A stretch of DNA of 64,000 bases. Origin: CBDHFQ01 sp965262565 (GTDB lineage Bacteria; Bacteroidota; Bacteroidia; J057). The number at the start of each line of letters is the position of its first letter. The first letter of the stretch is position 1. The notes under the pieces were generated by a model. The model made no database searches. It saw only the letters and a list, made by a program, of their open reading frames with translations, and was not told where the DNA came from. Location: NCBI GenBank assembly GCA_965262565.1, contig CBDHFQ010000038.1:186001-250000 (forward strand), written 5' to 3'. The translations under genes and the position numbers were made by a program. Positions 8,925-18,817 of this stretch are shown here, one piece after another.

Positions 8925-10790
8925 ATGATGTTTCAGGAATATGATTTAATTGTAGTTGGAGGAGGACATGCTGGATGTGAGGCAGCAGCGGCGGCAGCTA
9001 ATATGGGATTGAAAGTTATGTTAGCTACGATGAATATGAATACCATTGCACAGATGTCATGTAATCCTGCTATGGGAGGAGTAGCTAAAGGACAATTAAT
9101 TAGAGAGATCGACGCATTGGGAGGCTATTCTGGGATAGTAACAGATGAGACAATGATCCAATTCCGAATGCTCAATATGTCTAAAGGACCGGCGATGTGG
9201 AGTCCAAGATCTCAGAATGATCGAATGAGGTTTGCAGAATCCTGGAGATTAAAATTAGAGGGAATAGAGAATGTTGATTTTTGGCAAGAAATGGTAATAG
9301 GAATTCTTGTAAGTGGAGGTAGGGTAAGAGGAATTAAGACTTCTTTAGGTCTTGAAATACCTAGTAAAGCTGTAGTATTAACTAATGGAACCTTTTTAAA
9401 TGGTAAAATCCATATAGGTGAAAAGCAGTTTGGTGGAGGAAGAAGTGGCGAAAGAGCTGCTATTGGGATTACAAGTCAACTCCAGGAATTAGGATTTCAG
9501 AGTGGAAGGATGAAAACGGGAACACCTCCTAGATTAGATGGGAGAACGATAAAGTGGGATGTTTTAGAAGAGCAGGCAGGAGACGAAGAACCTAAAAAGT
9601 TTTCTTTTAGTAATACCAAGCCATTATCGGTTCAAAGACCCTGTCATATAACGTACACTAATCCCAAAACGCATGATATTTTAAGAACAGGATTCGATAA
9701 ATCACCCATGTTTAATGGAGCTATTCAAGGAACTGGGCCCAGATATTGTCCCTCTATAGAAGATAAAATTAACAGATTTTCATCCAGGGATCGACATCAA
9801 TTGTTCTTGGAACCTGAGGGGTGGAATACAGTGGAGGTTTATGTAAATGGATTCTCTTCTTCTCTTCCAGAGGATGTACAGTTAAAAGCCATTAAATCTG
9901 TACCAGGATTGGATCAAGTTAAAATGTTTAGACCTGGATATGCGGTAGAATATGACTTTTTCCCTCCAACACAATTAAAATTAACCTTAGAAACTAAGCT
10001 TGTTGAGAACCTTTATTTTGCAGGACAAATTAACGGAACCACAGGTTATGAAGAAGCTGCATCACAAGGACTCATGGCTGGAATTAATGCAGCCTTAAAA
10101 ATCCTGGAAAAAGATGAATTAATTCTTAGACGAGATGATGCATATATAGGAGTATTAATAGATGATTTAGTAAATAAAGGGACAGAAGAACCTTATCGAA
10201 TGTTTACTTCCAGAGCAGAATATAGAACTTTATTAAGGCAGGATAATGCAGATCTGAGATTGACGGAAACTGGATTTAACATAGGCCTAGCTTCGAAAGA
10301 AAGGTTCGAAAGAATGATAGAAAAGAAAGATAAAGTTATTGCCCTGAAAAAATTATTAGCAGAATCTTCTGTTTCTCCTGAACAACTCAATGGGTATTTG
10401 GAATCTATTGGAACTTCACCGTTAAAACAAAAAGTGAAAAGCATTTCAGTCCTCACTAGACCACAGGTTCATTTAACAGATTTAGGAAAGTTTCATTCAG
10501 AGTTAGGAGAAATGATTACTTCATTAGATAAAGAAATCGTTGAACAAGCCGAAATACAAGTAAAATACGCTGGCTACATTCGCAAAGAACAAGAGTTAGC
10601 TCAAAGAATGATGCGATTAGATGAGATCCCTTTACCTTCTACATTTAACTATCATTCTATTAAGGCATTATCAGCAGAAGGTAAAGAAAAGCTTGAAAAA
10701 ATATTACCTAAAAATTTAGGACAAGCCTCCAGAATAAGTGGGGTTTCTCCGGCAGATATTTCTGTTTTATTAGTGTATATGGGGAGATAA
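8925..10790 (+). CDS. mnmG: tRNA uridine-5-carboxymethylaminomethyl modification enzyme MnmG (GidA)
   Basis: MnmG is the FAD-dependent partner of MnmE. Together they add the carboxymethylaminomethyl group to U34 of certain tRNAs, which stabilises decoding. The 621-residue protein begins with the FAD-binding Rossmann motif GGGHAGCEAA (residues 12-21). Other family blocks include MSCNPAMGGVAKGQL, KTGTPPRLDGRT, FAGQINGTTGYEEAA and FTSRAEYRTLLRQDNADLR. The C-terminal helical MnmE-binding region is present, so the protein is full length. The gene starts with two adjacent ATG codons; I used the first. mnmE is not in the window. Confidence 0.97.
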   Translation: MMFQEYDLIVVGGGHAGCEAAAAAANMGLKVMLATMNMNTIAQMSCNPAMGGVAKGQLIREIDALGGYSGIVTDETMIQFRMLNMSKGPAMWSPRSQNDRMRFAESWRLKLEGIENVDFWQEMVIGILVSGGRVRGIKTSLGLEIPSKAVVLTNGTFLNGKIHIGEKQFGGGRSGERAAIGITSQLQELGFQSGRMKTGTPPRLDGRTIKWDVLEEQAGDEEPKKFSFSNTKPLSVQRPCHITYTNPKTHDILRTGFDKSPMFNGAIQGTGPRYCPSIEDKINRFSSRDRHQLFLEPEGWNTVEVYVNGFSSSLPEDVQLKAIKSVPGLDQVKMFRPGYAVEYDFFPPTQLKLTLETKLVENLYFAGQINGTTGYEEAASQGLMAGINAALKILEKDELILRRDDAYIGVLIDDLVNKGTEEPYRMFTSRAEYRTLLRQDNADLRLTETGFNIGLASKERFERMIEKKDKVIALKKLLAESSVSPEQLNGYLESIGTSPLKQKVKSISVLTRPQVHLTDLGKFHSELGEMITSLDKEIVEQAEIQVKYAGYIRKEQELAQRMMRLDEIPLPSTFNYHSIKALSAEGKEKLEKILPKNLGQASRISGVSPADISVLLVYMGR

Positions 10791-10854
10791 AAATCGCTCT
10801 GAGAATCGCATAAAAAATACAAGGCTGTACATTATATCACGATATTTTATTCTA

Positions 10855-10880
10855 AGAGCACAATTTGTGCTCTTTTTTTT
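10855..10880 (+). terminator. Rho-independent terminator after mnmG
   Basis: The hairpin AGAGCACA / TGTGCTCT (8-bp perfect stem, 3-base loop) is followed at once by a run of T. It lies 65 bp after the mnmG stop and fits an intrinsic terminator for mnmG. Confidence 0.85.
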
Positions 10881-11087
10881 GATTTTTGGTGTCTACAGAA
10901 TTGATTATAAGTGAGATAAGAAAGAAATGTGGTTTTTATTATTGCTTCCATTTAAATCGAAGCATTTGTAAAAAAAAGTGAGGAAAATCCTTAAAAATAG
11001 ATGGATAGAGAGAAATTTTTAGGATATAGATTATCTAAAGAATTTTTCACTTGTTACTTTTGAGGGAATTAAATTAACATAAAAGTT

Positions 11088-12017
11088 ATGTCTAAAAGCA
11101 AGCCCGTTTCCATTGCTCATCATATCATAACATATACGCATTGCCCCATTTGTCAATCCAAAGAAATTACGTCAGTCCTAGAGGCTAAAGATCATACAGT
11201 ATCAGGAGAAATTTTTTCCGTTTGGCAATGTCAAAGTTGTAAGTTTCGATTTACGCAGCATGTTCCTACAGAAAATGATATTGGAGCTTATTATCAAAGT
11301 GAAGATTATATTTCTCATTCGAACACAAAAAAAGGATTTATTAATTCTGCTTATCAAATAGTTCGGAATTTTACGCTCTTTCAAAAGAGAAAATTAGTTG
11401 AAAAGAAGTCAGGCAAAAAGAAGGGAAAAATACTTGATTTAGGATGTGGAACAGGAGAGTTTTTAGGCGCGATGAAAAAGGCAGGTTGGGAAGTACTAGG
11501 ATTAGAACCGGATCAGGGGGCAAGAGAACAGGTAAAGCTAAACTATGGGATACAAGTCAAAGCATCAGAAGAGTTGTTTGACCTATCAGAAGAAGAATTT
11601 GATGTTATTACCCTTTGGCATGTACTAGAACATGTACATAAGCTTAGGGAATACATGGATAAGATGTATGAAATCCTGAAAAATAATGGCTTGTTATTAA
11701 TCGCTGTACCAAATTATTCAGGACCCGATGCAGAACATTATTTTGATCATTGGGCAGCATATGATGTTCCTCGACATTTATATCATTTTCACCCTACATC
11801 CATGAAGTTATTGCTACAGCAACATCAATTTGATTTGGTCGAAATGAAGACTATGCCTTTTGATGGATTTTATGTGAGCCTGCTTAGCGAGAAATATGAA
11901 TCAGGAAGTATGAACATTTCTTCCGCTATTATTCAAGGAGGAAAATCATTGATGGAAGGATGGAAAAATCCTGAGAAGGGAAGCTCTATTCTATACATCA
12001 TCAAAAAAAGAAAATAG
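11088..12017 (+). CDS. Class I SAM-dependent methyltransferase with N-terminal zinc ribbon
   Basis: This 309-residue protein starts with a zinc-ribbon-like module (Cys19-x2-Cys22 and Cys48-x2-Cys51). The SAM-binding glycine motif ILDLGCGTGEFL follows near residues 114-125. Further blocks ITLWHVLEHVH and LLIAVPNYSG, then RHLYHF, are typical of the Methyltransf_23 group. The substrate cannot be told. Relatives act on sugars, quinones or other small molecules, and zinc-ribbon methyltransferases are often found with cell-surface glycan genes. The neighbours do not help, since the gene stands alone between two terminators. Confidence 0.85.
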   Translation: MSKSKPVSIAHHIITYTHCPICQSKEITSVLEAKDHTVSGEIFSVWQCQSCKFRFTQHVPTENDIGAYYQSEDYISHSNTKKGFINSAYQIVRNFTLFQKRKLVEKKSGKKKGKILDLGCGTGEFLGAMKKAGWEVLGLEPDQGAREQVKLNYGIQVKASEELFDLSEEEFDVITLWHVLEHVHKLREYMDKMYEILKNNGLLLIAVPNYSGPDAEHYFDHWAAYDVPRHLYHFHPTSMKLLLQQHQFDLVEMKTMPFDGFYVSLLSEKYESGSMNISSAIIQGGKSLMEGWKNPEKGSSILYIIKKRK

Positions 12018-12050
12018 GCTAAGAAATTTTTTTTCTTAGCCTATTTTTTT
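12013..12050. terminator. Bidirectional terminator between methyltransferase and FKBP genes
   Basis: The 14-bp perfect stem (12013-12026 with 12032-12045, 5-base T loop) is flanked by A-rich sequence on the left and a T run on the right. It overlaps the methyltransferase stop codon. It lies between two convergent genes, so it can terminate both transcripts. Confidence 0.88.
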
Positions 12051-12068
12051 ATTTATACAAATAGCTTA

Positions 12069-12785
12069 TTATTTCTCTTCTCCTTCGTTTTGCAAGATTT
12101 CAAGTAATTCTACTTCAAATATAAGTGCTTCTTCCGGTCCTATCGGGCTTCCTGGACCAGCTCCTCGTTGTCCATATCCAAGATTAGGCGGAATATACAG
12201 TTCCCATTTTGCATTAGGCTTCATTAACTGTAAAGCTTCCGTCCAAGCAGGAATAACGCCATTTACTCTAAATTGGGCAGGATTATTCGTTTCATAAGTG
12301 CTTTGGAATACTTCTCCGTTCAACAGTTTCCCTCTGTAATGAACAGATACCATATCTGTGGCTATAGGTGATTCTCCTTCTCCCTCTTCTAAAATTTTAT
12401 ATTGCAAACCACTTGGTAAAACTTCGACACCTTCGTTATTTTTGTTTTGTTCGAAGAATAGCTCGTTTTCTTCTTGTTTTTGGGATATCAACTTTTGATT
12501 TTGATTATTCTGGAAATTAGTCATTAAGGTTTGCACATCTTCATTTGAAAGTAGTGCTTCCTCTTTCTCTATCGCGTCCCGAATTCCTTTGGCTAATATC
12601 AGGATATTCATATCAACAGATTTAAGGATTGGATCTTGCTTAAAAGAATTTCCAATTTGAGTTCCAATGGCATATGCAACGCTATCTACTTGATTTTGCA
12701 AACTTGCTTCTCCAGTGATGGAGTTCTGGCAAGAAAAAGCCATCGCAGCAAGAAAGAGAAATAAAGAGAGCTGAATAATTTTCAT
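12069..12785 (-). CDS. FKBP-type peptidyl-prolyl isomerase, lipoprotein
   Basis: This isomerase interconverts cis and trans prolyl bonds and probably helps fold exported proteins. The chosen start at 12785 gives a lipoprotein signal with lipobox AMAFSC (Cys19). The frame is open upstream to 12926 but lacks any signal feature there and would overlap the divergent HD gene, so I rejected it. The 238-residue protein has an N-terminal FKBP_N-like dimerisation/helical part (DSVAYAIGTQIG, about 32-43) and a C-terminal FKBP domain with VSVHYRGKLLNGEVFQST and IPPNLGYGQRG. This FkpA/Mip-like layout is common in Bacteroidota. It is expected to be anchored in an outer-facing membrane. Confidence 0.9.
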   Translation of the reverse strand: MKIIQLSLFLFLAAMAFSCQNSITGEASLQNQVDSVAYAIGTQIGNSFKQDPILKSVDMNILILAKGIRDAIEKEEALLSNEDVQTLMTNFQNNQNQKLISQKQEENELFFEQNKNNEGVEVLPSGLQYKILEEGEGESPIATDMVSVHYRGKLLNGEVFQSTYETNNPAQFRVNGVIPAWTEALQLMKPNAKWELYIPPNLGYGQRGAGPGSPIGPEEALIFEVELLEILQNEGEEK

Positions 12786-12851
12786 GTTATAGGTTATTTG
12801 ATGAATAAAACCTAAAATAGGCCAAAGAATAGAAAATAAAAAATACTGAAT

Positions 12852-14105
12852 ATGGCGACATTGGCGCAAATCAGTAAAGAGTTGCTTCAGGAAACCGAAG
12901 ACTATGCCAGCTTTATGCTTGAGCAAAGGTTAAAGCCTGGATTTAGTTATCATACGATCGATCATACCCGTCAGGTGGTGTATGCCTGTAGGGAAATTGG
13001 GATAAATTGTAATTTATCTGCTGCTGAAATAGATGTACTTGTTCTTGCTGCCTGGTTCCACGATTTGGGATATATTCAAAAATACGATGGGCATGAGGAA
13101 GAATCCATAAATATGGCGAAAGAGTTTTTTTCCGATAAAGATCTGCCTTCGGATATAAAGGATCAAATCCTATCTCTTATTGAAGCTACTAAAATGGATC
13201 ACATACCTAGAGATCTAATGGAAGAGGTGATCAAAGACGCAGATCTCTATAATCTCGCTACTCCCGAAGCACTGGATAATTCTGACGCGATAAGAAGTGA
13301 GTGGGTGCTTTTCCGAAAAATGGAGTTAAGCGATAAAAAATGGGAAAAATTTAATCTTAATTTTTTTAAACAGCATATCTATTATACACAATATGGAAAG
13401 GCGGTACTAGAAGAACGAAAGCAGAAAAATATAAAGAAGCTTAAAAAGCGCATCAAGAAGATGAAAGAGGTAGATGTAGAAGCAAAAATGGCGCTGGAAA
13501 AAGAAATTCATAGAAAGGAACTTCAAATTAGCAAGCTTAACCGGAAAATTGATAAAATTCAAACTCAGCGGCCAGATAGAGGAATTGAGACAATGTTTAG
13601 GACCACCTATAGAACCCATATTAATTTAAGTTCTATTGCAGATAATAAAGCTAATATTCTTCTTTCGATTAATACCTTATTGATCGGATTTATCATTCCC
13701 ACATTAACAAGCAATATCAAAGAGAGTAGTATCATCCTTCCTGGATTTATTTTATTACTGGTTTGTCTCGCGACGATCATATTTGCTATTCTTTCTACCC
13801 GACCTAAAGTGAGTTCTGGAAAATTTACCAGAGAGGATATCATACAGAAGCGAACAAATCTTTTATTTTTTGGAAATTTCCATAGGATGGGATTAGAAGA
13901 TTTTCTTTGGGGGATAGATCAAATGATGCAGGATAGTGAGTACCTTTATGGAAGTATGACAAAAGATATCTATTTTCTGGGAAGAGTATTGGCTAAGAAA
14001 TTTCAATTGTTGAGAGTAGCATATAACATTTTTATGTATGGGATGATTGTATCAGTCCTTACATTTGCTGTAATCTTTATTTACAACAAATCAAGAATGG
14101 GCTAA
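12852..14105 (+). CDS. HD phosphohydrolase fused to Pycsar-effector-like (PycTM/DUF5706) membrane domain
   Basis: The 417-residue protein has two parts. Residues 1-170 form an HD domain, with FSYHTIDHTRQV and the AAWFHDLGY motif (His70-Asp71). It probably hydrolyses a phosphate ester or nucleotide, as in relatives active on signalling nucleotides. A charged coiled coil (about 190-235) leads to a C-terminal region with THINLSSIADNKANILLSIN, two adjacent membrane helices (about 268-312) and a last helix (about 390-412). That C-terminal architecture is that of DUF5706, described as the PycTM effector of Pycsar phage defence. No uridylate or cytidylate cyclase gene lies nearby. It sits 66 bp before ppk with the same orientation, so the two may be co-transcribed. 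The real ligand and role are unknown. Confidence 0.8.
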   Translation: MATLAQISKELLQETEDYASFMLEQRLKPGFSYHTIDHTRQVVYACREIGINCNLSAAEIDVLVLAAWFHDLGYIQKYDGHEEESINMAKEFFSDKDLPSDIKDQILSLIEATKMDHIPRDLMEEVIKDADLYNLATPEALDNSDAIRSEWVLFRKMELSDKKWEKFNLNFFKQHIYYTQYGKAVLEERKQKNIKKLKKRIKKMKEVDVEAKMALEKEIHRKELQISKLNRKIDKIQTQRPDRGIETMFRTTYRTHINLSSIADNKANILLSINTLLIGFIIPTLTSNIKESSIILPGFILLLVCLATIIFAILSTRPKVSSGKFTREDIIQKRTNLLFFGNFHRMGLEDFLWGIDQMMQDSEYLYGSMTKDIYFLGRVLAKKFQLLRVAYNIFMYGMIVSVLTFAVIFIYNKSRMG

Positions 14106-14171
14106 TATTGACATTTTTTCTCCCAACAATTTTATTCTTTTACAAAAAGACAACAATTCAGTTAAATTCAC

Positions 14172-16301
14172 ATGTCAAGCGAACAAAGTACCCCTATTGA
14201 AGAAGAACTATACATAGACAGAGATTTAAGTTGGCTTTCATTTAATTATCGGGTGTTAATGGAAGCAAGGGATTTGAGTCTACCACTTTATGAGAGAATC
14301 AAATTCCTGGCGATTTACTCATCTAATCTGGATGAATTTTTTAGAGTAAGAGTAGCGTCTATTCGTAGCCTTCTTGGGATGAAGAAGAAAAAGCGAAAAC
14401 AACTAGGGCTAAGTCCAAAGAAGATCCTCCAAACTATTCACGAAGAAGTGTTAAGGCAACAAGAAGAATTTGGAGAAATATTTCGGGAAATGATTTTACC
14501 GGAATTAGGAGAGAATAATATTCATTTACTCCAGGAACTTCCCAAGGATGAAACCCAATTTTCATACATCAGAGATCTTTTTTCCAGAGAGATTATTCCC
14601 TATGTCCATCCAGAAATATTAATGAAGGGGAAGATCGTTCATTTTTTACGGGACAAAGCATTATATCTCGCCATTCGACTTACCAGAAAACAAAGAGGAT
14701 TTGATGAAGAACTAGAAGATGATGAATCAGGCCTTGAAAAAAAATCTTTGTATGCCATTGTATTAATCCCTACACACTATTTTTCCAGATTTATCGAATT
14801 ACCAGATAAAGACGATCATCATTACATCATGTTTTTAGATGATGTTGTAAGATTAAATCTAGATCAAATATTTCCAGGATTTGTCATAGAAGAGTGTTTT
14901 AGTATCAAATTGTCCAGAGACGCAGATTTACAAATAGAAGACGAATATCATGGAGATTTGGTAAAAAAAATAAAAGAGCACTTATCCATTCGTCAGATAG
15001 GAGAACCTGCGAGATTCTTATATGATGGAAAAATTCCTCAAAAAACGCTCAAATACTTGAGGAAAACTTTTTTGTTGGAAAAGGAAGATATGGTTGCGGG
15101 AGGGAGATATCATAACTTCAATGATTTTTTTGGCTTTCCCAATCCTCTTAAACCTGCCTTAGAAAAAAATTCCTTACCCCAATTACCACATGCAGACATA
15201 GATAGTTATAGTTCCATTATTGAAGCTATCTTGGAAGAAGATCGAATCCTGCACTTTCCCTATCAAACGTATGAATACGTTATTCGATTCTTGAATGAAG
15301 CTGCACTTGATCCGAATGTAACTGAAATAAGAACTACTCAATATAGAGTGGCTTCAGATTCAGGAATAGTAAATGCTTTAATCAATGCAGCCAGACATGG
15401 GAAAAAAGTATTTGTTTTTGTAGAAATTAAAGCAAGGTTTGATGAGGCGATTAACCTCAGATCTGCGGAAAACATGAAAGAAGCAGGAGTCGAGGTAATA
15501 TTTAGTATGCCAGGGCTGAAAGTACATGCCAAAGTAGCCATGGTAACAAGGGAGAAAGAAGGAAGTGTCGAACGTATAGCTTTTCTAAGTACCGGGAACT
15601 TTAACGAAAAAACTGCCAGAATATACGGTGATCATGGATTATTGACTGCAGATAAAGAGATCACAGAAGAATTGGGCTATATTTTTGATTTCCTTCAGTT
15701 TAAACAACAACCTCCTAAAAATTTTGAACATCTCCTAGTAGCTCAGTTTAATATTAAGTCTGATTTCCTGAGTAAAATTGATAGAGAAATTGAAGCAGCA
15801 AAAAATGGAGAAGAGGCGCATATTATGATTAAGGTGAATAATCTGGAGGAGAAAGAAATGATAGACAAACTATATGAAGCAAGTCAGGCGGGGGTTAAAG
15901 TACAATTAATTATCAGAGGAATTTGTTGCCTAAGACCTAATGTACCAGGAGTAAGTGAAAATATAAAAATTACTCGAATCGTAGATATGTATTTAGAGCA
16001 TGCCAGAGTATTTATCTTCCATCATGGAGGAGCTAATGAAATGTATTTAGGGTCTGCTGATTGGATGGATAGAAATCTTAATCATAGAGTAGAGGTTGTT
16101 TTTCCTATATATAACGAAAGGATAAAAGAAGAAATCAAGCACATCGTCAACTTGCAATTGACGGATAATGTAAAGGCGGTACATTTAGATCGAAACCTAA
16201 ATAACGTAAGAGTCCCATCTGATCCGGAACATCCAGTTCATGCACAGCTAGATACGTATCATTGGTTAGAAGAGAAACATTTGAATACTTCCAGAGATTA
16301 A
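14172..16301 (+). CDS. ppk1: Polyphosphate kinase 1
   Basis: PPK1 reversibly polymerises the terminal phosphate of ATP into polyphosphate at the membrane. The 709-residue length is typical. Family landmarks: RDLSWLSFNYRVL at the N terminus, YSSNLDEFFRVRVAS, VFVEIKARFDEAINL, KVHAKVAMV with the catalytic histidine that is phosphorylated, FLSTGNFNEKTARIYGDHG, and GSADWMDRNLNHRVEV with the second conserved histidine region. It is convergent with pstB (22 bp between stops), so polyphosphate synthesis and high-affinity phosphate uptake are encoded back to back. Confidence 0.96.
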   Translation: MSSEQSTPIEEELYIDRDLSWLSFNYRVLMEARDLSLPLYERIKFLAIYSSNLDEFFRVRVASIRSLLGMKKKKRKQLGLSPKKILQTIHEEVLRQQEEFGEIFREMILPELGENNIHLLQELPKDETQFSYIRDLFSREIIPYVHPEILMKGKIVHFLRDKALYLAIRLTRKQRGFDEELEDDESGLEKKSLYAIVLIPTHYFSRFIELPDKDDHHYIMFLDDVVRLNLDQIFPGFVIEECFSIKLSRDADLQIEDEYHGDLVKKIKEHLSIRQIGEPARFLYDGKIPQKTLKYLRKTFLLEKEDMVAGGRYHNFNDFFGFPNPLKPALEKNSLPQLPHADIDSYSSIIEAILEEDRILHFPYQTYEYVIRFLNEAALDPNVTEIRTTQYRVASDSGIVNALINAARHGKKVFVFVEIKARFDEAINLRSAENMKEAGVEVIFSMPGLKVHAKVAMVTREKEGSVERIAFLSTGNFNEKTARIYGDHGLLTADKEITEELGYIFDFLQFKQQPPKNFEHLLVAQFNIKSDFLSKIDREIEAAKNGEEAHIMIKVNNLEEKEMIDKLYEASQAGVKVQLIIRGICCLRPNVPGVSENIKITRIVDMYLEHARVFIFHHGGANEMYLGSADWMDRNLNHRVEVVFPIYNERIKEEIKHIVNLQLTDNVKAVHLDRNLNNVRVPSDPEHPVHAQLDTYHWLEEKHLNTSRD

Positions 16302-16323
16302 ATGAGTGAGATGCATTTAGTGA

Positions 16324-17079
16324 TTAACCAAAATCTCCTTTGACATAGTTTTTAGTTAATTCATGCTGAGGGTTTTCGAAGATTTCTTGTGTTTTCTCGT
16401 ATTCTAATAATTCACCTAAATACATGAATGCAGTAAAATCAGCTACTCTTTGGGCTTGCTGCATATTATGTGTAACGATTACGATTGTATAGTCATTTTT
16501 GAGTTGAAGCATAAGTTCTTCCACTTTTCTTGTGGAAATAGGATCTAAGGCAGAACAAGGCTCATCCATAAGAATAACTTCCGGTCTAACCGCTATCGTT
16601 CTCGCTATACAAAGTCGTTGTTGTTGACCACCGGATAGATTCAAGGCAGATTGGTTTAGCTGATCTTGAACTTCACCCCAAAGGCCGCTGGATTTAAGAG
16701 AAGATTCTACTACTTCTTCCAAATGAGATTTCTTATGTTTTCCGTAAATCTTTAAACCATAGCAAACATTATCAAAAATAGATTTAGGGAAAGGATTAGG
16801 CTTTTGAAATACCATTCCCACGCGTCTTCGAACTTCCACTACATCCACCTGGGGATCATAAATATTTGATCCATCCAGAAAAATATCTCCTTCTACCTTA
16901 GCCGAAGGAACCAGATCATGCATGCGATTCATGGCTCTCAACAAAGTAGACTTTCCACTTCCTGACGGACCGATTAATGCTACAATGGAATGCTCAGGCA
17001 CTTCTATATGTACATTTTTTAGAACCTGCTTTGATCCAAAGGAAAGATTAAGATTTTTTACTTCGAGCTTGGTAGCCAT
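16324..17079 (-). CDS. pstB: Phosphate ABC transporter ATPase PstB
   Basis: PstB is the cytoplasmic ATPase that powers high-affinity phosphate import. The 251-residue protein has the Walker A motif GPSGSGKST (37-45), the ABC signature LSGGQQQR and the Walker B VILMDEPCSALDP, with THNMQQAQRVAD downstream as in other PstB proteins. It starts 2 bp after the pstA stop, completing the operon pstS-pstC-pstA-pstB. phoU, often the last gene of such operons, is not present here. Confidence 0.97.
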   Translation of the reverse strand: MATKLEVKNLNLSFGSKQVLKNVHIEVPEHSIVALIGPSGSGKSTLLRAMNRMHDLVPSAKVEGDIFLDGSNIYDPQVDVVEVRRRVGMVFQKPNPFPKSIFDNVCYGLKIYGKHKKSHLEEVVESSLKSSGLWGEVQDQLNQSALNLSGGQQQRLCIARTIAVRPEVILMDEPCSALDPISTRKVEELMLQLKNDYTIVIVTHNMQQAQRVADFTAFMYLGELLEYEKTQEIFENPQHELTKNYVKGDFG

Positions 17080-17081
17080 AA

Positions 17082-17936
17082 TTAATATTTGCTATAGTTT
17101 CTGAATTGATATCTAAGTATAAATGCCGTCATATTAAGGATGAGGATGAGTCCTATTAACACCATTGCCGTTCCATAAGCGATAGGTCTTACTTGTTCAA
17201 TCGCGTGATGCTGAGTTGATAAAATGTATAGATGATAGGGAAGAGCCATAAATTGATCATATACAGAAGCGGGAAGATATCTTAAATAAAATGCTGCTCC
17301 TGTAAAAAGAATAGGAGCTGTTTCTCCGGCTGCCCGGCTTAGCCCCAATATTGCTCCTGTAAGAACTCCCGGAAAAGCACTTGGTAACACATTCGTATAA
17401 ATGGCTTGCCATTTGGTAGCACCTAAGGCTAAGGCTCCTTCTCTGTAGGATTGAGGAACGGACTTCAAAGCTTCTTCGGAAGTCGTGATGATATATGGGA
17501 GAGTCAATAATCCCAGGGTAAGCCCGGCAGATAATACTGAAGTACCAAACTGAAGTGTCTGAACAAATAGTACAACTCCAAATAATCCATACACAATGGA
17601 AGGAACTCCTGCCAGGTTTCTGATAGCGGCACGAATCACCTGACTAAAGAAATTATCTTTGGCGTATTCACTTAAATAAATTGCTGCTGCTACTCCTAAT
17701 GGAATAGAGAATAGAGCTGTGATAAGCGTAACAAAAGCTGTTCCTATGATAGTGGGGAAAATTCCTCCTTCAGTCATTCCGTCTGTGGGAAAAGCAGTAA
17801 TAAAGGATAGATTTAATACGCTACTCCCTTTTGAAGAAATATCGAATAGGGTAATTCCAAGAATAGCTACTACTATTAATGTGCAGAAAAGGAGGAGATT
17901 AAGTCCTATAAGCTGTTTGATTTTTCTAGATTTCAT
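17082..17936 (-). CDS. pstA: Phosphate ABC transporter permease PstA
   Basis: PstA is one of two inner-membrane channel subunits of the phosphate importer. The 284-residue protein has about six hydrophobic helices and the permease loop EEALKSVPQSYREGALALGATKWQ that contacts PstB (EAA motif; quoted part only). Its start overlaps the pstC stop by 4 bp, indicating translational coupling. Confidence 0.94.
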   Translation of the reverse strand: MKSRKIKQLIGLNLLLFCTLIVVAILGITLFDISSKGSSVLNLSFITAFPTDGMTEGGIFPTIIGTAFVTLITALFSIPLGVAAAIYLSEYAKDNFFSQVIRAAIRNLAGVPSIVYGLFGVVLFVQTLQFGTSVLSAGLTLGLLTLPYIITTSEEALKSVPQSYREGALALGATKWQAIYTNVLPSAFPGVLTGAILGLSRAAGETAPILFTGAAFYLRYLPASVYDQFMALPYHLYILSTQHHAIEQVRPIAYGTAMVLIGLILILNMTAFILRYQFRNYSKY

Positions 17937-18817
17937 ATTCTCGGGCTTCTGTATTTTGCTGCGATACGTTCCGCAATAATATTGACACCAAGTGTAATCA
18001 GGAAGAGCACAGTACCTATGGCAAACAAGGCGTAGTAATGCGTGGTTCCATATGGAACTTCACCTAATTCAATGGCAATGGTAGCGGTTATCGTTCTAAT
18101 CGAATCAAAAAAGCTATCAGGCATAGCAGGTGCATTCCCTGTGGCCATTAATACCGTCATCGTTTCTCCTATAGCTCTTCCCATCCCCAGAACAATAGCC
18201 GCAATAATTCCTGAAAGAGCCGCAGGGATCGTCACATTTATCAAGGTTATCCATTTATTTCCCCCCAAAGCATAAGATGCTTCTTTAAATGATTGAGGAA
18301 CAGACCTTATGGCATCTTCGGCAATACTAATAATCGTAGGAAGGGCCATCACAGCCAACAATACAGATCCATTCAATGCATTTAGCCCATTATTTAAGCC
18401 AAAAACCCTGGCGATAAATGGACCCACCAAAACAATTCCTAAAAAACCAATAGCTACAGATGGAATACTAGCCAACATTTCTATAAGAGGTTTTAAAATT
18501 TCTCTTACTCGAGGAGCAGCTACTTCTGCTAAATAGGCTGCAGCTCCTATTCCTAAAGGAATTGCAATAGCCATAGAACCAAGGGTAACCATAATGGTAC
18601 TCACGAGCATAGCCCCTATTCCGTAGGAAGGCTCATCATAAGCAGATGGATTCCAATTGGCAGTAAATAAAAATTCTGTAATGCTGATATCTTTGAAAGC
18701 CCTAATTCCATTGATAAATAGCATAAAGAATATCCCCAGAAGAGCTACTACGGCAAACAACCCACAGATAAAAAATAAATATCGGAATCCTCGATCTATC
18801 AGGTGCCTTCTTTTCAT
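17933..18817 (-). CDS. pstC: Phosphate ABC transporter permease PstC
   Basis: PstC is the partner membrane subunit of PstA. The 294-residue protein begins with a membrane helix (RYLFFICGLFAVVALLGIFF). It contains the IEMLASIPSVAIGFLG and EDAIRSVPQSFKEASYALG segments typical of PstC, plus the ALSGIIAAIVLGMGRAIGET helix. It overlaps pstS by 4 bp and pstA by 4 bp. Confidence 0.94.
   Translation of the reverse strand: MKRRHLIDRGFRYLFFICGLFAVVALLGIFFMLFINGIRAFKDISITEFLFTANWNPSAYDEPSYGIGAMLVSTIMVTLGSMAIAIPLGIGAAAYLAEVAAPRVREILKPLIEMLASIPSVAIGFLGIVLVGPFIARVFGLNNGLNALNGSVLLAVMALPTIISIAEDAIRSVPQSFKEASYALGGNKWITLINVTIPAALSGIIAAIVLGMGRAIGETMTVLMATGNAPAMPDSFFDSIRTITATIAIELGEVPYGTTHYYALFAIGTVLFLITLGVNIIAERIAAKYRSPRI

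Noticed and set aside
12786..12926. N-terminal extension of the FKBP isomerase
   Set aside because: It would hide the lipoprotein signal and overlap the divergent HD gene start.
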